A program made the position numbers and the translations under genes. A stretch of 64,000 nucleotides of DNA from Excoecaria cochinchinensis (lineage: Eukaryota; Streptophyta; Magnoliopsida; Malpighiales; Euphorbiaceae), in the NCBI GenBank assembly GCA_947683425.1, contig CANTUQ010000037.1, positions 1,240,001 through 1,304,000 of the forward strand, read 5' to 3'. The stretch's first letter is position 1; the number at the start of each line of letters is the position of its first letter. The notes beneath the pieces are model-generated. The model was not told the origin of the DNA. It saw only the letters and a list, made by a program, of their open reading frames with translations, and searched no databases. Positions 33,691 through 46,546 of this stretch are shown here, piece by piece.

Positions 33691-36600
33691 CACTACAAAA
33701 AAAAAAGCAAATTAGCGACGGAACTTTCCATCGCTAAAATTGCATTTTCAGTCGCTAATTACTTTTAGCGACGCGGCGACTAATCGTCGCAATTGGCTCC
33801 GTCGCAAGGAATTTGCGACTAAACTTTTAACAGTCACTAAAAATAGCGACGGAATTTTCCGTCGCTAAAAATAAAATATTCGTCGCTAACTAACTCCTTA
33901 AATTAGTCGCCAAGAAAATTAAAAAAATTATTAGCGACGGAAAATCCGTCGCTAAAAATATTAAATTTTTTTATTACTTTGAATTCAATTTTTTATTATT
34001 ATTTTGATTTTAATTTTTTATTATTATTATTAGATCCAAAATTTAATTTATATAAATAATAATTATACAATATTATTAACCATACTATTAATTTAAAAAA
34101 TATAATATCATTGCCTCAAAATACCCAAATTTCTTTAATAAAATAAAATTAAAAATTAATTTACATATAATTAAAATCATATTAAATAATACATTCATGT
34201 CCACAATTATAAAATATTTAAAAATTACAACAAAAAAATATTATAAAATCTTGAAACATCCACGGAACGCCACCATTTCGAATCTTTAATTATTTCACGA
34301 ACCACCTAATTTATAAATTAAGAGAAAAATAAAATTAAAATTAACAACAAATAGCAAAAAAAATAAAATTAAAGCAATAAATCAAATTTAACAGTAATAA
34401 TAGGTAATGTTATCTAATAAGTTGCTAAAAAGTCCCAAGGATGTTGAGGAGCTATGATACATCTAATAAATATCCAACCAAGTATTGAGCCAATGATAAA
34501 CATGATAAGTTGCTAATAATAAACATGTGCATTAAATAGTAAAAAAGACCACTGATTACCAATATTCCAACTTTATTAGAGACACATCTCCTAAGAATAA
34601 GGCATCCACATCAAGACATAAATATGGGACATATTCGAGAACACAAGTGGAAAGCCATCCTATAATAAGAATTTATGGATTAACGAAGAACACTGCAGAG
34701 TGTCTAGGTCCATAGTGATGTAAAGTTTAACTAGTTAACTATCTCACAACTGGTTTAGAAGTTCAATCAAACTGCAAAGTTACTAAAAATCGGTCAATTG
34801 GTTCAGCAGTTTGAGGATTGAACTATTTAAATCAATCAATATAGATTTATATATTAACAAACACACACACACACATGTATATTTCATAAATTTATATATT
34901 AACAAATATAGCCAGGATGTAAATAAAGCCAGAATGAAATATATCTACCAACGAATATAACTACCACTCAATTTGAAAATGACATGCTGCTTTCATTTAG
35001 CAGTTCCACTTTATTTGGATTCTAAAGAATTTAACAGTTAAAAAATCAATGGAATAGGAACCCGATAACATTTTGTGTCACCAAATTGCAACTTCTTAGC
35101 TTATTCTCACCTAAACTATATATATTAACCTACTGTAAACAATTATATCCACATCCAAAAGAAAGCAAAACAAATATGCAAAGCCAAGCAAAAGAATGTC
35201 AAATCAGGTACAAATTGAATAACACAAAACAAATTGAGTTGAGAAGCAAATCCAACAAAATAAATCATCTTTCTACTTTACATTCATATTCTTGTTCTGT
35301 TCACATTTTAACTAGATAACACCAGAAAGCACGGCTAACCTACACACAATTAAAAGACATAAACTTGCAATCATAATTGCAAATAACTTAATTTAAATTT
35401 ATTGTACCCAATCAAACCACAGCAAACTGCAGTCCAAAAAATTAGCAAAAACACAATCCAATGTATCACATTACTCACCAATGTAAGGATCAAGATGTCG
35501 CCATTTATTATACTATGCCTCACTATCAGCAATCATTCTATCACTCGTGTCAACATCTTCCTACAAATCCACCAAAACAAACAACACAAAAATTGACATA
35601 TTACCTCTAATTTGCAAGTTCATCGAAGAGTAATTGGAAGATTTTTTGAATTTGTCGACTATTAAGAGAATGAACCACGTGTTTGTTGGCGTCAAACTTC
35701 TCTCTGAGATTGGATACCTATCAAAATAAAAGAGTGAGTAAAGAATTGAAGCAATTAAAAAGGAAAAATCAAAGAAAGTGAGAGATCCGAGATTTGGTGA
35801 GAAAAGGGGGAAATTTACATCTTGATAAAAGAGGTCACGATGAACGGCCCAGTTCAGAGTGTCTCTCAGAGCTCGGCGGTAGAGGATCTGCACACTGATG
35901 TAAAGCAACTAAAGGAGATTGAAACATTTCAGTAGTTCTTTTCATTTTTGTACCCAAACCAACTAGACCAAATAGACCAACATATAGACAAATATAAATT
36001 CGATACAATAACAAAAGCAAATACAAATTGAAAATCAAAAAAGCACTCACTGGTTCGGGTAATGACAAGTTCTTGAAGTTCAGCGATTTTAATATTGAAC
36101 AAAGAAATCAGAGAATCGAGAGACGAGATCGGCGGTCGGACACAAGAGATCGGCGGCGGGGGAGGCATATCGGCGCTAAAGAGGAGAGATCGCGAGCTTC
36201 ATATCGCGCGAGAGGGAGCAGCGCGTAGGGGGGAGCAGCACAGGCGGGGGAGCAGCGGGGAGGGAGATCGGTCGCCGTTGTCGTCGCCGGTCTCCATCCC
36301 CACTGCCGTGTGCCATCGCTCTCTCTCTCTCTCGCTTCTGCGATTTTTAGTTTGGGTGATAAAAGAAATTTGGGAGTTAGGTTTAATTCAATAGGTATTC
36401 TAATAGAAAATTAGCGACTATTTAGCAACTAACACATTTAGTCGCTAAATGTACCATTTTAATTTGCGAGAGAAATTTTTGTCGCTATTTAGTCGTAATT
36501 TTGTCTATTAAAATTAGCAACCAAAAATTAGTTGCTAAAATTTAGCGACATAAATTTTTGTCGCTAATTTAGTCGCTAAAAATGGCGCGTCTTTTTCGCG

Positions 36601-36778
36601 GCATAATTTAGCGACTAATTTTGTTAACAGTCGCTATTTAGTCGCTAAATTGCTTTTCCTATTGAAAAATTATGTTTTGACGACTAAATCTCTTTTTGGT
36701 CGTAAATCAGTCGCAAAATAGCAACTAAATTTAATCAGTCGCTAAATTTAGTCGCTAATCGCCAGTTTTTTTGTAGTG
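33691..36778 (-). mobile_element. CACTA3, non-autonomous CACTA transposon
   Basis: CACTACAAAAAAAAAAGC to TTTTTTTGTAGTG, with target duplication ATT (33688-33690 and 36779-36781), 3088 bp. Subterminal arrays lie at about 33710-33960 (TTAGCGACGG type) and 36405-36760 (TTAGCGACTAA/TTAGTCGCTAA type). The GC-rich block at 36095-36330 sits on the right, so it is probably read on the minus strand. No transposase domain is recognised. Confidence 0.92.
36095..36330 (-). other. GC-rich block of CACTA3
   Basis: Contains GAGATCGGCGGCGGGGG and (CT)n/(GA)n tracts. It resembles the 5' blocks of the other CACTA elements. Frames on both strands are low-complexity. Confidence 0.45.
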
Positions 36779-37805
36779 ATTGGGAAAGGTCATCTACCCT
36801 CAATGAGCCTCAGACAATGCATCTATGTCTATTTTGGGCAAGCCAGAGATATTTTGGAGTTTCCATCCCAATAGGACATTGAGATGGTACTCTAACCTCA
36901 TGGAGCTTAAGACAATGCAAATTGGGCCTATTTTGGGCAACAAGAGATATTTTGGAGACCCCACCCCAATAAAATATTGAGATGGTCCTCTAACCTCATT
37001 GAACCTAAGACCAGAGATAGTTCGGGACTTCTCATTTATTCATACCTTGATTAAATTACAATTGAGTTTTGAATTTAAGATTTCATTTCTTTTCTCATTC
37101 ATTTAAATGCAGTAATTAGAACACATATCAATCACATAATAAAAGCGGTAAATAAAACAAGATTAAAATAAAGTAAATAAGAATGTAATAAATTACAACC
37201 AAACTAGGAGTGGAATACAACTCGCATTGTAAATAAAATATAAATCATACATAAAACGGGATATTTATTAAGGATAAGGACATTGGTTCTCGCATACATT
37301 GTTAAAGAAAATAATTTTAAAGTGACAATTTATTTGGATAGAAAAACTAGGACATTGGTTCCATTTTTATTAGAAAAAGTTCCAAGTTAATCAATAGAAA
37401 TATTTTTGTGATTTTCTTTTTAGCGTGCCTAAAATAAGCAATTTTATTAGGAATTACATTTGACAAAATAAATAAAAAGCCAAATAAAGCAGATAATACA
37501 AATAATAAAAATAAATGATCAAACCAAACGAGCCTACTGGATCTCCCCGTTTGCTTGCGAAAATGCCCTAAAAGGGAAAATAGATATTGGAGTCAAAAAC
37601 AAATACAAAAAATTAATGTTAGTAATCAAATCAATTAAATCAATTAAACATGTAATAAATAATAAAATAAAATAAAATAAGATGACATCAAAATGACAAC
37701 TGAATTAAAATGTTAATAAATTAAAATAAATGAAAAAAAAATGCATTATGAATGACAAAGAAATTAAATGATATGATTGAAATAAATAAAACAACATGTT
37801 AATGA

Positions 37806-37806
<1 letters not shown>

Positions 37807-37847
<41 letters not shown>

Positions 37848-37862
37848 TATTATTATTATTAA
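37807..37862. repeat. (AAT)n microsatellite in LTR1
   Basis: AAT run turning into ATT repeats. LTR2 has an equivalent AAT run at 60447-60505. Confidence 0.85.
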
Positions 37863-38654
37863 ATGATAATAATAATATATAAACATATTATATAAAACAA
37901 ATATACAAACAATAGAATAAAAAAATAAATGAAAACAATAAAAATTTACATGTTAATCATATGAACAAAAAAAAATAAAAAAAATCAAGTTTAGAATATT
38001 TACTCTCAGATTTCGGATTCGATGGAATGAGAGAAGATCGATTTTCTTTTTTTGATTCACAAAGTAGAAATAAAAATAATGAAAATTGAAATTTTATTCC
38101 AAAAGAAAATTGCTTAAAAAATAATAGAAAAAAAGAAATTAATTATCAAGAACAAAAAATTGATTTCTTTGTCTCAAAGATTATTATTGATTAAAATTGT
38201 TAAAAAAATGGAAGAAAATAAATTTAATTTTCAAGTACAAAAAATTATTTTGTTTGTCTCAAGAAATTATAATTGATAAAAAAAATAAATACAAATCTCA
38301 AGAACAAAAAATGATTTTCTTTATCTTAAGAATAATTCTTGATTAAAAATTGAATTTTTAACCTTAAATTTTTTTTTATTTGGAGAAGAAAACCCAAAAA
38401 AGATGCAGAGAGAATTCTTGAAGAAGAAAAGCAAAGAAAATAAAGATTTTTTTGATAAAAAAGAATTCCCTTTTTTTTCTAAATTTTTCTATTTATATCA
38501 ACAAAAATGAAAAACCTAATTAATTAAGGAATAAAATTGAATTTTTATCAAATTCTTCTTAATTTGGGTTCAAAAAATGGAATTATCATTAAAAATCCCG
38601 GAAACAAATGTGAAAAGTCATAAAAAATAAAGAAAAAACGGAAAAATGGCAAAA

Positions 38655-38755
38655 AATCGCGATTTCGGCAGATCAAGGGCGACCGACGCTCGTCGGTGGG
38701 CGCGACGGGCGTCGGGCACACGCGTCGCTTGCACAGGCGCCGGCGTGCAACAACA
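38655..38755. repeat. GC-rich palindromic island in LTR1
   Basis: Within an AT-rich LTR this 100-bp stretch holds CGACCGACGCTCGTCGGTGG, GCGACGGGCGTCGGGC and GGCGCCGGCG, i.e. CGACG/CGTCG inverted words. LTR2 has a different GC island at the matching position (61421-61575). Confidence 0.7.
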
Positions 38756-39020
38756 TCCCTTTTTTTAAAAAAATTTAAAATTTAACTAAAAACACTATAA
38801 TTTTCAAACTCCATTTTTCAAATTTAATTTTTAATATATTTTTTATTAATTTTTTATTTTTTATTCTAAAATGCAAACTTGACAAGAAAATTATCATTTT
38901 CAACCTTTTTGCCTATGAACAGACATCTAATCATCATTGGGTAACTCTAATTTAGATTGATTCAGGACGCAGTGTTTACAATTATGAATGGAATTCGTTC
39001 CGTTATGTACGAATGGGAGA

Positions 39021-39441
39021 TGATAGAGTTGAGATACTCCAACAACTCTATTATAGATTAAGGTCTAATCCAGATAAAATTGAGTAATTCAATCTGATTA
39101 AGATTACCAAATCATATTTCAGAAAAGAGTCTGAGTTATACTAAAGATAGGTCTCTAGCTAATAGGGTCTCTATAAATAGGTGGAAGATCTCATAATTTG
39201 GTAACGAGAAAACATATATACCGCAAGACTACTCGTTTTTACTCATAGTTTTTTGCTCTTAATCTTTTAGGGATTTTTAGATTGTGAATTAGCTGCTCTT
39301 ATCCCGCTCGTGGGTAAAAATCAGACCAGCCATAAAAAAATAAGGGGATCCTTGTGACGCTTCTGCAAAGCGTTTCTGCGTTAAAAGAGGTGGGTGCTAT
39401 TATTTATGTTACCTCCTAATATTTATATATTTCCCATAACA
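39021..39441 (+). repeat. Copia-2 3' LTR
   Basis: TGATAGAGTTGAG to CCCATAACA, preceded by the purine tract GAATGGGAGA (39011-39020). Homologous to 20400-20817 throughout. Confidence 0.9.
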
Positions 39442-39676
39442 TTCCCTCCTTATTTAAAACCTTTAGCAAACAATATAACTTTAATTTTTTTTTATGGATC
39501 CATCGGTTTTTAACTTTTGTCTAAAAATCCATTTGCAGTCAATTGTTTTACAAAGAGGTGAAAGATTAGAAAAGAACCATAGTTTATTTAAAATAAGAGA
39601 GTACATTTCATCATTTATTGTTTCTTTCCAAAAAAGAAAGATAAGTAGAAATCATAGTTTCATGATATGTTTTAAG
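39442..39676 (-). pseudogene. Copia-1 fragment between copia-2 and hAT-3
   Basis: Short remnant of the old minus-strand copia element, at the N-terminal side of the RT region, between two insertions. The join across copia-2 is supported by position and by the flank match TTCC-TCCT. Its coding content is badly decayed. Confidence 0.55.
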
Positions 39677-40819
39677 TAGGGGTATACACGGGTCTGGATC
39701 TTATTTTACCGAACTGAAGTACCGAATAAAAAGATTCAAAACCGAATTGTACCGTTGACTTTTTTGACTAAAACCGAACCAAATTGTACTGGAACCGGAC
39801 CGAGAATCATATTGAACTGTACCGAACTGTTCTGGAACCAAATTGCACCGAAAGAACCAATATTTATTAATTATTATATATAATAGTAGTAATATATATA
39901 TAAATATTATTTACAATTTCTATTATATATTTATTATATAAATTTTACTTCATAATTATTTATATTAAATATTTTAATGCACTAAATTAATATCATAAAT
40001 AGTTAATATATTAAAATGGATATTTTAATTTTTAATAAGATAAATTTAATTATTATATCTATATGAATATGCAATTAATTTTATTTACTTTTAGTGATAC
40101 TCGATTAATGGTTATCTATTTTCGTCACAATTTTTATATGAGTATATAAATTAAAAATGTATTTATATATAGTTATTATTTATAATGAAATTTTACAAAT
40201 TAATGTAAATGTATGAGTATATAATAATAATCACCTTACCAATAATTCCATTTATTTTTAGTATCACTCAACTAGTATTCATATATATTTGTCACAATAC
40301 ATATATGAGTAATTGAGCATATTAATTAATAATATAATTATATACAATTATTATATATAATTAAATTTATCAATTCAATTCATGTAATTATATGAATATA
40401 TAATCACCTTATCAATTAATTTCATTTAATTTTAGTATCACTCAACTAGTAATTATCTAATTTGGCACAATATCTATAAGAGTAATTGAGTTGTAAATTA
40501 ATAATTTAATTATATATAATTAAATTTTACTAATTAATGTAATTATATGGGTATGTGATCACCTAATCAATTAACTTCATTTATCTTAGTGTCACTCAAC
40601 TAGTAGTCATATATTTTTAACACACCTATATGAATAATTAAACATATAAATTAATAATATAACTACATATAATTATTATATATAATGAAACTTATCAATT
40701 CAATTCATGTAATTATATGAAAATAATTATATAATGGGTTGTAAATTAATAATTTAATTATATATAATTAAATTTTAGTAATTAATATAATTATATGAGT
40801 ATATAATCACCTTACTAAT

Positions 40820-41245
40820 TGAAGGATAATAATTATACATATATAATTAACATGCGGAGGTAACATTGAGAATGTACCTACCTCTTATAGCGAAGAAACT
40901 AGTTGCGGAAGCGTCTACCAAGATCTCGTTTGTTTTGCTCACTGGTCTGGCTTTTACCCACTTGGGGTAAGAGCAGCTAGATCACAATCTAAATGCCCCT
41001 GAAAATAAGATAAAAAACTGTGAGTGGGAACGAGCAGCCTTGCGGCGTGTACGTTTTCTCGTTACCAAATAATAAGGACCTCACCTCTATTTATAGAAGT
41101 CCTAATGGCTAGAGATCTAACTCTAGTTTAACTCAGACTCTTTCTGAGATAATATTTGGTAATTTAATTTAGATTAAATAACTCAATTTAATCTGGATAG
41201 GAACTCAATCCTTTATAGAGTCATGGGCGTATCCCAACTCTATCA
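40820..41245 (-). mobile_element. Solo copia LTR, relative of copia-2 LTR, inverted
   Basis: Read on the minus strand it starts TGATAGAGTTGGGATACGCC, as in copia-2, and ends CCTTCA. A perfect 5-bp duplication CTAAT flanks it (40815-40819 and 41246-41250). It shares TTTGGTAACGAGAAAACGTA and the CTATAAATAGAGG-like box with the copia-2 LTR, but its 3' end differs, so it is a related subfamily. Confidence 0.9.
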
Positions 41246-41335
41246 CTAATTAACTTCATTTATTCTTAGTATCACTCAACTAGTATTTATATATTTTTGG
41301 TACAATACCTATATGAGTAATTGAGCATATAAATT

Positions 41336-42155
41336 TTTTTTTTGAATGCAAATTAAACTTTCATTAATATAATAAAAAATACATCTATAAAATACAGATA
41401 AACTTATAAAAGTTAAAAGTATATAAGATGTATGAAATAAATGAAGTTACTGGATTATATCTCTGAACTTCTTCGACAAAAACAGTGGATAATGGTAACA
41501 TGCGGTGCGCAATCTGGCTATCAGCGGGAAACTCCATCTATCTGTTTAAGACTATCAAACTTCCATAAAAGAAGACTATCAAACTTCCATAACGGAAGAC
41601 AATCCAACTTTCATTAAGGAAGACCACAACCTCCAAATTTGGAGAACAAACTTTCATAATAAAAATTTAAATTGCACTCAATTTTAATTAAAAAACTAGA
41701 TATAAATAAAAATTTCAAATTTGATAAAAAACAAACTCGAAATAAAAATACAGAAAATTTAGATCTGAGGTTATAAAAACAAAAAAAAATACAAAAAAAT
41801 AAAAAACAAATAAAAACTAAATCAGATCTATACAGATCTGTATTTATTGAAACCAAAAACACAGAAACAAAAAAACAAAGGGTTTCAGATCTAACACAAT
41901 AATCCAAAAACGAAAGAAAAACACAAAAAAAACCAAATCTGAATTTATTAAAACAAATAACACACTCAAAAATACAAAAAAAAACAACAAATAAAATTAA
42001 AAATTCAGATCTGTACTGATCTGAAAATTATTATAGAAATAGAAGAAAAAAGATGAGGGGCTGCCGCCAGAAAATGAAGTGACGGCAGCCCCAAAATTAG
42101 GTTAACAATTTGGCGACTATGAAACCCAGAGAGCGAAAGAGAAAGAGCCAACTTA
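41336..42155 (-). mobile_element. Short LINE-type retroposon with 18-bp target duplication
   Basis: Flanked by perfect copies of TAATTGAGCATATAAATT (41318-41335 and 42156-42173). The left edge is a T run followed by GAATGCAAATTAAAC. On the minus strand this is a poly(A)-like 3' tail after ATTAATGAAAGTTTAATTTG. The other end has a GC-richer leader (GGCTGCCGTCACTTC, CTGGCGGCAGCC). Between them lie many AGATCTG words. There is no ORF, so it is an internally deleted LINE or SINE-like copy of 820 bp. Confidence 0.8.
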
Positions 42156-42559
42156 TAATTGAGCATATAAATTAATAATATAATTATATACAATTATTAT
42201 ATATAATGATTAATGAAATTTACCAATTCAACTCATATAAATATATAATCACCTTATTAATTAATTTTATTTATTTTTAGTATCACTCAATTAGTACTTA
42301 TCTATTTTAGCACAATACCTATATGAGTAATTGAGTTGTAAATTAATAATTTAATTATATATAATAAAATTTTACTAATTAATATAATTATATGAGTATA
42401 TTTTGAGTTTTATGAGGGAGTTAAAAATTGAATATAAAGAATTGATAGTTTTTAAAGTATTAAAAAATAAATTATTTAAGATAAAAAAAATAAAAAAAAT
42501 AGATAATTTTATATATATATATATAATATAATATAATATAATATAAAGTTAAAATGAAA

Positions 42560-43531
42560 CCCTAAATCAGTCTCATCGTTGCTCTGCCTCTCCCCCTTTT
42601 TTGAAATTGGCAGACGTTCATCGTCTCTGTTGCTCTCATTTTTCCCATCGCCGTTCAAGCTTAGTCTTCTAGCCCGACTCTTTTGTGCTTAAGTTTGTAG
42701 ATCTGACGTGGGATGTGTTTGAATTTTTTATTCTTAGAACTTCGTTAATAGTTCTAGATTCTTTTATTGTATGAGGTGTTCTGCTATTTTTGGTTGATTT
42801 ATGATATTCCTACAAATTGATGTTTGCTGAAGAATATATTATTTTGGCTCTAACCTCTATGCTCTACATGTTATAGGAATTACTCAACTTCTATTTTAAT
42901 TGAAAGAATCCTAAGCAAATGGCCCCATCCTGTCTGGCATCCTCCATGGAAGAACTACTGGGTGAATAGTTCCAGACTCTTTTATTGAGTGGGTGTGTTG
43001 CAGAGTTGTGTTAATATCATATTTGTGACCACCTGAAAGTTACAATTAATATTTTATTTGGTCTATATTATTTCTGTGAACAATTTTTCTGGTAAGAAAT
43101 TTCACTGGACATGAATTTATACCATGAGAGCACGTAGTTGGACATAAGTGTCCTTAGTCATGATAATCAGACTTTTTGTCCATCTTTGCTTAGAACTTAA
43201 ATCAATAGTATTGGTTAAATACCCATGAGGATGTGTCCAGTTACTGCCTTTCTAAATTCTTGGGTTGGTTGATATATTTCTATATATGTTGGTTAGATAA
43301 TGGTGCTGGATAGGGAAAATTGTAGATAGATACATTTTCTGTTGATCGTACAGGTATTAAGTGGATTTTATGTATGATTTTCTATTTGTTTTGTCAATTT
43401 TAGAGGATTTTGGTCCCCTTTTTTGTCTAAGGTTTGTGTGTCTATTAATATTTATGCCAAGTATAATATTGCAAACATAAGATCCATAAAAATGAAGAAA
43501 ATTTCATGCTTTTATTTGTGTCTGCTAATAT
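42560..43531 (+). other. hAT-3 5' untranslated/intron region
   Basis: Begins with a pyrimidine-rich stretch (CTCTGCCTCTCCCCC) typical of a plant 5' UTR, then T-rich intron-like sequence. No coding exon is recognised before CACTA-A. Inferred to be the transposase leader. Confidence 0.4.
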
Positions 43532-43887
43532 CACTACAAGAAAAAAAGAATTTACCGACGGAAAATAAGGAATTTCCGTCGGGAAATGAAATTGCCGACG
43601 GAAATTCATTCCGTCGGCATATTAGTCGTAGCTAAAATTCCCGACGGAATTTTTTTTTCTGACGGAAATTGAATTTCCATCGGGAAAATTGCCTACGGAA
43701 AATTAATTCCGTCAGGAATTGCCGACAGAAAAAGAATTTCCGTCGGCAAATTTACCTACGGAAATTCAATTTCCGTCGGTAATTACCGATGGAAAATGAA
43801 TTTCCGTCGGAAAATTTCCCGACGAAAATTGAATTTCCGTCGGAAAATTTTACAAATTAAAAAAAAATTAATATACAAATTAACATA

Positions 43888-43919
<32 letters not shown>

Positions 43920-43992
43920 AAATTAACATAATAATAATATTATTAATTAAGATACAAATTTTACAGATTTGAATTAAATAATAATAACATAT

Positions 43993-44023
<31 letters not shown>

Positions 44024-44098
44024 CTAAAATAAACACAACTTTTTAATAGAAATAATAACAATACTAATTAATAATATATCTACTTAACATACCCATTA

Positions 44099-44132
<34 letters not shown>

Positions 44133-44477
44133 TGAAAAATTCTATTAATAAATTTAATAACAACATTTAAATTAATAAACTCATAAAGAAATAACTATAT
44201 ATACAAAATAAAAACAATGAAAATCCTCAAATAAAGTGTTAAGAATTTATTATTTTCTAATTATACTAATAACAATAAATTTTTCAAACCATTAATTACT
44301 AATAAACTCACTAATAATAACATATTAGAAACAAATTATTCACAGTATTATTTAACAATAATAAAATATTTAATTAACATAAATCAATTAAAATAATTCT
44401 AACAACAACAATCACCATTAATTAATAATCCATATTTTCATTTAAACAATATTTAATATTTATCAATGTTCATCTAA

Positions 44478-44478
44478 C

Positions 44479-44546
<68 letters not shown>
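44478..44546. repeat. (AAT)n microsatellite in CACTA-A
   Basis: Long AAT run; shorter AAT runs lie at about 43890-43917 and 44100-44131. Confidence 0.85.
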
Positions 44547-44547
<1 letters not shown>

Positions 44548-44599
44548 TTCATTATTTAATTATCTAAAAGACAAAAAAAAAAAACAGACATATCTACAT

Positions 44600-44896
44600 A
44601 CCTGGCGCCGGAGGAGGAGAAGGAGGAGGAGGAGGAAGGGAGGGAGGAGGAGGAGCACCGTCGTCCATGCCGGAGCACCATCGTCCACGCCGGCAGAGAG
44701 GAGGCGCCGCGTGGAGGAGGGAAGGAAGAGCGGGAAAAGAGGGAGGGGAGGGAGGGGGAGGAGGGGAGGGGAGGCGCGCCGACCAGCGCTGGAGGGAGGG
44801 GGGAGGGGCGGATCCAGGGAGAATCACCGGTGGTCAGCGACGGCTGGGCAGAGGGCCAAAACCGGGGAGAGGATATCGGAGGAGAGAGAGAGAGAA

Positions 44897-44930
<34 letters not shown>

Positions 44931-44960
44931 AAAGAGAGGGAAATGAATTTAATTTCATTT
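44600..44960 (-). other. GC/purine block of CACTA-A with G-quadruplex motifs
   Basis: Plus strand is almost entirely G and A, including GGGAGGGGAGGGAGGGGG near 44740 and a (GA)n tract at 44880-44940. Corresponds to the 5' blocks of the other CACTA elements. Overlapping Arg/Gly-rich frames are not genes. Confidence 0.55.
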
Positions 44961-46546
44961 TAGCGACGGAACGAATATTCCGTCGCTATAAAGAGGAAGA
45001 GTGATTTAATTTCACTTTAGCGATGGAAAGAATATTTCGTCTCTAAAAATAGCGATGGAATAGTCAATCCGTCGCTAAAAATAAAAATGGCAGTTTATTG
45101 GCGACGGTTTTTTTATACCATCGAAATTTTTAGCGACGGATTTTTTATTCCGTCGCTAAAAATAAAATTAAGTTATTTTCTAATTTTTTCAGCGATGGAA
45201 TAGAATATCCGTCGCTATTTTTAGCGACGGTTTCTTATAATCGTCGCAAATTTCCATCGTTGAATTTGGAGGGAAATCTTGGCGCCATTTTTAGCGACGA
45301 AATTTTTTTTCCGTCGCTATTTACCGACGGAAATTAATTGCCGTCGGTAAATAGCGACGGAAGTAATATACCGTCGCTAAATTGTGACGAAAATTAATTT
45401 CCGTCGGTAAATAGCGACGAATTTTCTTCCGTCGCTAAATTTGAATTTTCTTGTAGTGTGTCTTGTAGAATTTCCTGCTTTTATTTCTTATTTTCGTCTA
45501 CACCCGCTACAAGGAAAAAAGGTTTTCCCGACGAAAAATAAGGAATTTCCGTCGGGAAACCACATTGTCGATGGAAATTTATTCCGTCGGCATATTAATC
45601 GTAGGCAAAATTCTCGACGAAAATTAAAATTCCGTCGGTAATTTTACCGATGTAATTTTAATTTTCGTCGGTATTTATCGAAAAAATTTCAAAATAATTT
45701 TTTTAAATTATTTCTTACATCCTATAAATTTAACCTGTAATATTAATTTTTGAATAATGAAAAAATAAAGATAATATCTAAATTTTAATATCCGAAAATA
45801 ATGTAATATAATAATTGTACTAATAATGAAATTAATAATTATTTAACGAGATCATAATAGTTATATATGTCTGTTACAAAATCCTAACTAAGCTGATGGC
45901 GGCGGCGGCTGACGAGAACGATCAGACTGCTGCGATTATGACGCGACCATACCCTTCAAATTAGCCATCTGACTGCGTAGTTCAGATATGAAGTCGAGTG
46001 ATTGTTGCCACCGAGCTTCTGAGTCTTGCCACTGAGCTTTTGAGTCTTGCCTCCGAGCTTGTGATTATTGCAATTCAGATCTCAGCTCACATACAGTATT
46101 TCGAAGTTCAAATACTTCCTTGGAGGCAGATTGTCTATTAGATGCAGCTGTACTTGAGCTTGAGTAATGCGAGTAACAGGATTTTGCCAAAGAACCCAAG
46201 CCAAAGACCCGTCCTCGCTGGTCTCTACCACCAGTCATATCATAATAAATCTGATTCGCATCAACATTATCGAAATTCTGTGAACGTTGTTAATTGTCTC
46301 TTGCACTTTGATAAGTTGCATTTATATTAATATTTTAGGTTATTTCTTGGCATAATTATGTGTTTTATTTATTTATTTTTAATTTTAATTAGTTAGTTTT
46401 TGTTATTTTATTAGTTTTTAATGTTTTTATAATTTTTAATAAGTTTTGGGATGTTTTCAGGTATTTTATTTTAATCCGGAGCTAAATGGGAGGTTCGAGA
46501 TTGATTTTGGGAGCATTTGGTGAAGGACGAGCAAAACTGCCCAGAA

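Larger units (their letters stand above)
33548..38980 (-). mobile_element. Gypsy-type solo LTR (LTR1), split by CACTA3
   Basis: Ends TGTGATGTGCGCC and CAGTGTTTACA, with a perfect 5-bp duplication ATTAT (33543-33547 and 38981-38985). Without CACTA3 it is about 2.3 kb. LTR2 at 59084-61810 is a relative, sharing the TGTGA-G-GCGCC start, a GTG-CTACA-like end, AATAGGACATTG/AATAGAACATTG words and a GC island near the right end. The orientation is inferred from LTR2. Both flanks belong to the copia-2 3' UTR, so this is a solo LTR left by recombination. Confidence 0.85.
20400..39441 (+). mobile_element. Copia-2, Ty1/copia LTR retrotransposon with nested insertions
   Basis: LTRs at 20400-20817 and 39021-39441 are 418 and 421 bp and clearly homologous but diverged, so the element is old. 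A PBS follows the left LTR and a purine tract precedes the right one. Gag, protease, integrase, RT and RNase H relics lie between in copia order. Flanks share TTCC-TCCT / TTCCCTCCT; a clean 5-bp duplication is not obvious. Insertions inside it are the gypsy-type LTR 22310-24829, hAT-2 25560-28542 and the solo LTR 33548-38980, which contains CACTA3. Confidence 0.9.
39890..42420. repeat. Degenerate AT-rich tandem repeats within hAT-3
   Basis: Same repeat family as in hAT-2: TAGTATCACTCAACTAGTA, GTAATTGAGTTGTAAATTAA and AATTAATTTCATTTA recur about every 145-175 bp. They are interrupted by the solo LTR and the LINE. Confidence 0.75.
43532..45458 (-). mobile_element. CACTA-A, 1.9-kb non-autonomous CACTA element
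   Basis: CACTACAAGAAAAAAAG to TTTTCTTGTAGTG. Flanking triplets TAT and TGT differ at one base. The left array (43545-43850) uses CCGACGGAAAT/ATTTCCGTCGG motifs; the right array (44960-45445) uses TAGCGACGGAA/TTCCGTCGCTA. The interior is AAT-repeat-rich, with a GC/purine block at 44600-44960. It has no transposase. Its left end closely resembles that of CACTA-B. Confidence 0.88.

Noticed and set aside
33691..36778. Assigning CACTA3 a transposase gene
   Set aside because: Frames at 35.1-36.2 kb show no PF02992 or PF03004 words, so the element is called non-autonomous.
44594..45004. Arg/Gly/Glu-rich frames about 97 codons long
   Set aside because: Low-complexity translation of a purine-rich tract ending in the CACTA subterminal array.
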